Positions 57,390 to 64,000 of a stretch of DNA of 64,000 nucleotides are shown here, piece by piece (positions within the stretch are counted from its first letter, which is position 1; every line of letters begins with the position of its first letter). The position numbers were made by a program, and so were the translations under genes. The notes under the pieces were generated by a model. It saw only the letters and a list, made by a program, of their open reading frames with translations. It was not told the DNA's origin and ran no database searches. This DNA is from Lyophyllum atratum (lineage: Eukaryota > Basidiomycota > Agaricomycetes > Agaricales > Lyophyllaceae): positions 310,001 to 374,000 of the forward strand of contig JACGCN010000013.1 of NCBI GenBank assembly GCA_014905825.1, given 5' to 3'.

Positions 57390-60300
57390 TCACGCAGGCC
57401 TCCACGCCGCATCCGACCTGTCCACCATATGCGTGACATCCCCCCAACTCGAGATCGTCCGCCCACTCGACTCCGTCGTACCCGTTATCGTCGCAGGCGC
57501 CGTCACGAACGACTCAGCAGCCGTGCTGATATCCGGCGGGCTGCTCGTCGCCGAGTCCGAAGGAGGAGCCGCAGCAGCAGCACTCCCACTTCGCGCTGGG
57601 ATGTCCACCGGGCTCGAAGGCGTTGGCGTCTCGAACACCATCTCCGGCGGCGCCTCAAACCTCCTCCCACTCGTCGTCATCTCCTCGGCGGCACTAGGTT
57701 GGGGCGGCCCCGCAAATGACAAATCCGACAACGAATGGCGCAGCTCCTGCTCACGCGGCGGTTCCTGTGTCTCTGGTTCCGGGACACCCGACACCTCCTC
57801 CTCCTCCAACGGCCCCTCCTCCCTCGCCGGGAAATGCATCCTCATCGGCTGCCCAAACGTATAATTCTCATTCGCACTAACACTCCCACTCCCGCTCCTC
57901 GAATGCGTCCTCCCATCCGACGAATAATACGAATCCTCCTCCAGCCGCGCCATCGACGAGTTCGCCCTTGACCTTATCGCAGTCTGCACCAGCTCAAGCG
58001 ACGAATGCGACGCCGCGCCAATACCCTGCATCAACGACTGCGCGCGCGAGCGCACAGACACGGAGAGGGACACGGAGCGCGAGGACGACGAGTTCGTGCG
58101 CGACCTCGACCTCGACCCGCCCCCAGCCAACCTATGCTGCGAGATCGTGCTCCCGCGGTTCCGGAGGGACGTCCTCGGGCTCGGCGCAGCACTCAACAGC
58201 CCCACCAAATCATCCCTCTCCGCCTCCTCATGCGACGCTTCCTCTTCAGGCTGGTCGTCGACGTCGACCGAGATATCCTGTGCCTCGTCTGGTAGCACCA
58301 CACTAGGGAGCGCCTCTGCACGCGTCTGCGCGCGCGGTCGGCCTGTAGTCGGGAAGGCGATGGGGGGCGTAGCAGCGGGAACAGTCCCCGCCCTCTGCCG
58401 CCCCCTCCTCTGGCCAGGCTGCTGCGAAAGCGGATGTCTAGGCGGCATCGGAATCCCAAGGCTCCCCACATCCGAGCTGGACGTCGTCGTATGCGACCTC
58501 GGCGAGTGGGAGTCCGTCGATTCTTGGTTGCCCGTCGACTGCGTGCCTTGGGAGAAGCGGGACTGCATGGAGCGCGTGTTGGAATTGGAGTTGGGGGTCA
58601 TGTGGGAGGGGGCGGAGGAGGATAGGCTGGTGCCGCGCCCTCCTGTGCCGGGGCGCCGGAATTGGAAGGGGTAGCGGGAGGAGACGGGGTGGCCGAGGGA
58701 GGACATGGAGCCGGAGGCGCGACCAGTTGACGGTTCTTCACTCCCTTCTTCGCCTTCCTCCTCATCCTCTTCGTCGTCGTCTTCCTCTTCTTCATCATCA
58801 TCCTCCTCCTCTTCCTCATCCTCTTCATCCTCCTCCGTGCTCGCACTCCCGCTACCACTCCCACTAGCCCCAGCACTCGCACTCGTCCCCGTCTTCTTAC
58901 TCCCACTCCTCCCAGGCGAAGGCGGGAACGGCACCCGATCCTTCGAGCTCCCCTGCGCCCCCTTCGCCGTAAACGGATACGGCAGCTTCATCAACGGCCC
59001 CCCCATCCCCGCCCCCACCCCAGCCCCACCCTCCCTATCCCTCGAATTCCTCTTCACCACCTTCGGTATAATATCCGACAACAACTCCTGCCTCACCTCA
59101 TCCTTCGGGCTCTCAAACAGCTCCTCCGAAAGCAGGCCCCGACGTGCGAGCGGCGGCACGGACGGGAACCCCACCGCCGCCAACACCTGCTCCACGCCCT
59201 CGAAGCGCTCTCCCCCTCCCACAACAACAGGGTCCTCCGTCCCCTCCGAGCCAAGTTCCTTTTTGCTTTGGTGGTGGTGGTGGTTCCATCGCAGGGGCGG
59301 ACGGACGGTGAGACAGAAGTCGTACGCTTCTTGGACGCGCATGCGTGTGCATTCGCGCCACGACCAGGGGATAACATCGTCCTCCACGGATGCAGCATCG
59401 CTATAAAACGACAGCCGCCTCTTCTCCGCTTCTTCCTCTTCCCATCTGTCCCGGGGCCCGCAGAGCCCCGCGCAGCCTTGGCCGCTGACGATCCATAGAC
59501 CCATCCTACCAAGGAAATGAGTGTGAGTATTGGGTATAGGTATGGAAAGAAGGAAGGGGTGGGGCTTACCAGCTAGTCAGCAGGACGAGTATGCGCCATG
59601 CGGTCCAAGCAGCGTTAGCGATCAAGATACCCCGTGCATAATTCGTCAGCGTCCCATCCCCAGCCCGGAAGAACGTCGAATCCCTCCTATGAATCCCCGC
59701 ATCCGCCAGCACGACCACCCCGATCTGCGGGGTCGAGAACGCGAGAAGTAAGGCGAGTGCGAGGCCCGCGCGGGGAAGGAGTAGGGCGACGGTGGGGAGG
59801 TTTTGGGAGTAGAACCAGAAAGTCTCGGCGAGGCCGTCGCGGAGGCTGCCGCTCTCGCCGAAGAAGGCGGAGTACCGGATGTGTTGGAGGAAGCAGAAGT
59901 TGGTGTAGGAGGTTAGGGAGACGAGGTTGAAGGCGGAGGAGGAGAGGTAGATTGGGAAGATGAGAGGGCGTTCTGGTGTACGGGAGGGTGGTTAGGGAGG
60001 GGTGGGGTGAAGGGGAGGGGGAGGGGAAACTTACTGACGCGCCATCGACGGGCGAAGGAGTAGACGAGGTCATGTACGATGAAGACTATGAAGATCCAGA
60101 CGAGCCAGCATGCGATGTACGCAGCTGCGCCGAGTGCCCAGTTCCTTCCTGAACCAGGGACGCCGGGCGCTTGAGGGCTGGGAAACTTTGAAACTCTGCA
60201 ACGGCACAAGTCAGTCTCCTGGGTAGAGAGTCAATATTACAGGAGTCACTGACTGGAACAATATGAATACAGCATTGAAGTCGAAGAAAGTCTGGAGAGG

Positions 60301-60828
60301 AATGTGCGCAAATACGAGAATGGGATAGAGATAGAAATAGAGACGAGATTTAAACAAAGGGTTGCGGAGAAGTTCCAGGTTCAGGCCCCTCGAACGGAAC
60401 TTTGGTTGCGGTGTCCTGGATTCGAAGGGGTCGCCAGAGGAGAAGACAGCTGGCGACATGGCGGAAGCAGCGGCTTTGGACCAGACGCGGGCGGGGTTCC
60501 CGACCCGGGTCTGGTCTGTAGGCTCTCGCCGCGACTCCTGGAGACTAACGATGCGCACAGAACGCGGTGTGGGCTTCCGGCCGCCCATGAACGGCGACGG
60601 CTCGCTGGGACCGGCCTCCGGGAGACCCACCGACGAGTGGAAGGTGGACGCTGGGGCTGGGGGAGGCGGGCGCTTTGGGAGCCAGGACGGGTAGCCCTCC
60701 GAGTCTTTGGACATTCTGCGGCGAGACGACGACGAGGGCTGCTCGGACGTGTCACCTTGGCCAATGGGGGAGCTGCCCGGGGTGGACGAGTTATTCGGAG
60801 GCTGATCGGGGGAGGACTGTCGTGACAT
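57390..60828 (-). CDS. Five-helix membrane protein with long acidic, Ser-rich tail
   Basis: Four exons on the minus strand: 60828-60254, 60195-60035, 59972-59570 and 59505-57390, giving 1084 residues. A Ser/Pro-rich N-terminus of about 160 residues precedes five membrane segments: FYLYPILVFAHIPLQTFF, ALGAAAYIACWLVWIFIVFI, LIFPIYLSSSAFNLVSL, LPRAGLALALLLAFSTPQ and AWRILVLLTSWMGLWIV. The cytosolic-looking tail has a run of about 35 Asp/Glu residues (58690-58850) and many Ser/Arg clusters. An ATG-independent upstream reading exists, but ATG 60828 is the first Met. The organisation resembles uncharacterised fungal membrane proteins; no enzymatic motif is visible. Confidence 0.75.
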
Positions 60829-61530
60829 TCGTGAATAAAAGAACACCAGTAGTCAGGAGAAGAGCCGCGTTAATTCTATGTTTTTTTTTCTACGGTGGTC
60901 GTGGCGCGTGAGGCTTAAAAGCAGACGAGGGCTCACGTCGTCGACGAGATGAGCAGTGAGCACGGGATGTTGAACGCGCTTGCCTCGTGTTGGATGACGA
61001 TGGCCTGCCTCGTGTAGTTGCCTTTATGGGGGGGCAACAGGCAGGACTGATGGCGGAGGGAGGAAACGCCAACAATTGAGCGAATCACTCAAACCCTCAG
61101 CCGTTCCTGATATTCAACCATGCTTACCTGATGTGTGCCCCTAACCCTAAATCCAACAATTGCCTACGAACGTCCCGCGTTTCAAGGAGACAGATGAAAA
61201 TATAACAGATAAGACAAAAAGAGCGTTTTGAACGAACGGCGACCCTGGCGCAGGCGGTCTGCGTAGTACAAAGACACCTGGTGGTGGTGGTAAGAGAATA
61301 AAGGGATTTCCCTCTCAATCCGCACGACCCCAGTTGCCGTTGCCATGAGCGACACCGTTTTTCCTTTTTTTTCTCTGATGATGTTTATCGCTTGTTATCG
61401 CCGCACCACCGGTTGCGAGGACTTCCTCCGCGACATCCATTCCTCCAGCATATCGACAACAATACAACATGCTTGTTCTTCTCCCCGGACGCGCTTTTCG
61501 CGTCACTGTCCACCCACCAAACTGGACAGC
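60829..61530. other. Intergenic, nothing recognised
   Basis: No supported gene. Contains the 5' flank of the membrane-protein gene. Confidence 0.5.
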
Positions 61531-62268
61531 ATGCATGTGCTTGTCCTCGCAGCTTGTTTCCTTGAGGCACCAGCCTTCTGTCTCGAGATAGAAGCGGGGT
61601 CAAAAATCGTCGTCGGTGAACCATCGCAGCTAGTAGTGGACGGGAGTTCAATGTAAGTTAGCTGCGTAAATACATGGAGCGGATGCGACACCCAAATGAT
61701 CAAGGCATGTTTAGTATCCCCGTTCCTAAACGCGCCCCACCCTCCATCTCCCGCTCCCTGCCTCACCCAGGGAAGTCAAGAACGTGCCAACGTAACGAAG
61801 CCCCACGCTGATGCACTGCATACCTTTAAGAGTACCTCCACCAGACTGCGGTCAGAGCATGATACAATAATCGCCGTGCTGAACGTGTCATGGAGTACTC
61901 CAAGACCGAACCTGAAGGAAGCTCTTAGCTAACGACTAATAACTCTGAATCAGTTTTCGCTCCCTTCCACTCATGCTTTGCGTTTACTCATTCAGCGGAA
62001 GAAACAACCGGAACCAACAACCGGAACCCAAAGAGCATTCAAAAGCCAGCGAGCCTGACCCCATCCCTTCTCAGCCCCACCTCGTACCAAAAGGTGAGCA
62101 AGAGACAATCCTGATCCGTTCAAACACGACTGATCTGAGAAATGAGTTTTTATGCTTTCCAGAGAGGCGGGTACACATCTGGACGGGATCAGTAGGCTGG
62201 TCCAACTCGGAGCTCTTTATCTTTGGATTTTACTCCAGAAGACCCTCAGGAGATGTCCCAACGTCCTG
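61531..62268 (+). CDS. Possible secreted protein, structure uncertain
   Basis: ATG 61531 opens a convincing signal peptide (MHVLVLAACFLEAPAFCLEI). The sequence IEAGSKIVVGEPSQLVVDGS follows and stops at a strong GTAAGT donor near 61653. This opening resembles small Ser/Thr-rich secreted proteins of basidiomycetes that start LQ-V----VGEP--L-W. Possible later exons are around 61770-61920 (NVSWSTPRPNLKEA-type reading), 61956-62090 and 62161-62268, ending WSNSELFIFGFYSRRPSGD. Joining them in one frame is not secure. It may be real with unresolved splicing, or decayed. Confidence 0.35.
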
Positions 62269-62753
62269 AGTCTTGCTCGAGCACGACCACGCCCGGTAAT
62301 CTAATCCTGGGCGACACGCACCGACATCGACTCGGCCTGATCTCACGGACGTGAGTACAACCAGAATCCCCGTAGAAGCGCATGCACTCCAACATAGGCT
62401 TGTGTATCAATGGCTCGACACGTTCTCGTGGCTTTCCATGGGCGTCACTTCAAGTATGTTAATCACTCGCTGCAAGTGAAGGTCACGTCGGTGCCGTTGG
62501 CTTACTCTGCGTGAGAATAGGTCATCGCCGTGCGGACTGCATACTAGTGGTCACAAGACTCCAGATCGAGCAGTGGGTTGTGGCCTCTTGCATCAAAACC
62601 GAGCCGGGAAAGCTAAAAGTGCCATGAGCAGAGAAGACATAAATCGACGCATGTTTGATAGTACAATTGTTCGAAAGCAAGTAACAGCAGACAAAATAGC
62701 AAAATATCCGTCGAGCCTATAACCCTCAATGACGGAAGAAGGACTCTGTGACC
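62269..62753. other. Intergenic, nothing recognised
   Basis: No supported gene. Contains the 3' flank of the Argonaute gene. Confidence 0.5.
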
Positions 62754-64000
62754 TCAGATGTAAAACATACTCTCCTTCACATCGTCATGCAGCTATAACG
62801 CAAAATGCAAGATCAGTCAGCCCTCCATCCACAGCCTTATTTTGGACAAAACCAAAAGAAGGAAAACTCACCCCCTGACCCCACGACACCCTCGCCGCAT
62901 TGAACACCCTCTTCTCCTCCTCCTTTCGATCAAATCCCCTCCCCGACGTCGATGTCCTATCATCCACCAAAAAGTCATTCAGATAGCACCTCCCCCTCTC
63001 GCACGCCAGATCAGCGTAGTAAGCTGGCGGTACGAGGCTCACTGCCTTCGTGGCGCGCGCATACAGGTAGCTGACGTCGTTGGTGCCCTGTTGGATCTCG
63101 TCGGCCGTGAATGCGTTCTCGTCGTAGACGACGGTGTAGTGCGTGGCTTTGACGGAACCTTGGAGGCCGGCATGCGCTTGGAGGTAAAAGTCAAAGTCAA
63201 ATCTGTGGAGATCATGAGCGCTGGGGAGGAGGCCGAGTATTGAGGGGGGGTTGGGACTTACACCGCGGTGACGCCTTTGTCGACGACAGTGCCGGGGCGG
63301 GTGTTGCCGTTCCTGTCCGCGTTGGCCGAGTTGGTGGGATAGAACCGCGCGTGGTGACGTTTCCTAGAACGGTGTCAGAAACGAAATCCCATGAAGATGG
63401 CTCCTAGCTCACCCGCAGATTACAATAGACAACTGGGGCCTGTATTTCGTCTTTCTCTGCTTGGTCTCGAGCTTCTTGAAAGCATCCAGGATTTGAGGCA
63501 GCTCTTCCTTGATCACCGAGTCGAACTGGCCCTGCGTGAACTATGAGTAAGAATGTCAATTAATTACGATGGGTACAACGTACCTCAGACACGCCATCAC
63601 GAAAAACGAATATCCTCTGAGGAAGCACTTTATTCTTCCTTTCATATGCCAGCAGCCGCTCCACTAGCATATTATCAAGCTCGCCCAACATCTAGGGACC
63701 AACATAAATTCTGCACAACTGAATGAGGGAGGAAAATGGCGTACCTCCTGCTTACTCGCCTGAATCCTCAGGCTGGCCGGGAACTGGACGAAATTGTCGT
63801 CGACGCTAGCAACGAGGGCCGCGATCGAGGGCGTTCCTTCTCTGCTACCTGGTCCAGGATGGGTGACGTCGATTCCGACCATCATAGTCTTCTTCTTGGT
63901 CAGCCACTTCATGGCGGCGTCGTCGAGCTGTAAGAGAGAGGAGGTGAGGTTTCGCTACTGATGCGAATAATTAGAATGAATGTACCATATGGTTTATGCC
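62754..64000 (-). CDS. Argonaute, C-terminal PIWI part (5' end beyond the window)
   Basis: Eight exon pieces on the minus strand: from 64000 to 63986, then 63927-63745, 63691-63584, 63531-63413, 63363-63262, 63202-62872 and 62792-62754, with TGA at 62754-62756. The PIWI domain reads INHM, MMVGIDVTHPGPGSREGTPS (first Asp), RIQASKQEMLGELDNML (probable Glu finger), RIFVFRDGVSEGQFDSVI (second Asp), GKRHHARFYP, DFYLQAHAGLQGSVKATHY, TKAVSLVPPAYYADLACERG (fourth position Asp) and ends VKESMFYI. The tetrad is thus D-E-D-D, as in slicing fungal Argonautes such as QDE-2. The N, PAZ and MID regions lie to the right of the window. No break is seen, so it should be functional in RNA silencing. Confidence 0.9.

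Noticed and set aside
58705..59406. 233-codon plus-strand frame with a long serine run
   Set aside because: It is the antisense of the acidic tract and following exon of the minus-strand membrane protein.
61135..61155. CTAACCCTAAATCC resembling telomeric repeats
   Set aside because: Only about one and a half units, so chance or an isolated interstitial trace.

Overview
The window reads as nuclear DNA of a filamentous basidiomycete, most likely an agaricomycete. Coding regions are cut by many short GT-AG introns of about 45-70 bases. Several families are typical of that group: a Plavaka-type transposase, a Tet/JBP-like dioxygenase, a DUF6698-like protein, and an RNase H/reverse transcriptase protein with a QADD active site. 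No bacterial operon, rRNA, tRNA or CRISPR array was seen.

Layout. 0-10.5 kb is a repeat-rich graveyard: a broken minus-strand gene, a small secreted-peptide gene with a partial tandem copy, a 208-bp tandem array, fragments of a Neo1-type P4-ATPase and of fatty acid synthase alpha, a GC-rich minisatellite, and then an apparently intact Tet/JBP-like gene (8.7-10.3 kb). 10.7-27.2 kb is a large inverted duplication. Two near-identical 3.8-kb arms each carry the same chimeric, broken gene (head of a PPWD1-like cyclophilin joined to a family 2 glycosyltransferase). The 8.8-kb loop between them holds about five lineage-specific genes, including a DUF6698-like gene. 29.5-33.8 kb is a decayed RING-H2 gene. 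34.6-40.4 kb is a Plavaka element with a nearly complete transposase (one nonsense codon) and a 178-bp subterminal tandem array.

From 41 kb onward housekeeping genes predominate: an EOS1-like membrane protein (minus), an AlkB-like dioxygenase (plus), a GPI ethanolamine phosphate transferase 3 (plus), a five-helix membrane protein with an acidic tail (minus), and the C-terminal half of an Argonaute (minus, running off the right edge). Among them lie a hAT-like non-autonomous element with an 8-bp target duplication, a 5'-defective RNase H/RT retroelement gene, a His-rich tandem-repeat protein and an 87-residue two-exon gene divergent from the GPI gene.

Functionally the right-hand genes serve ER glycosylation and GPI-anchor assembly, alkylation repair and RNA silencing. 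The left and middle hold mobile-element activity, segmental duplication and decay. Exon coordinates were built by hand from splice sites and reading-frame continuity, without alignments.
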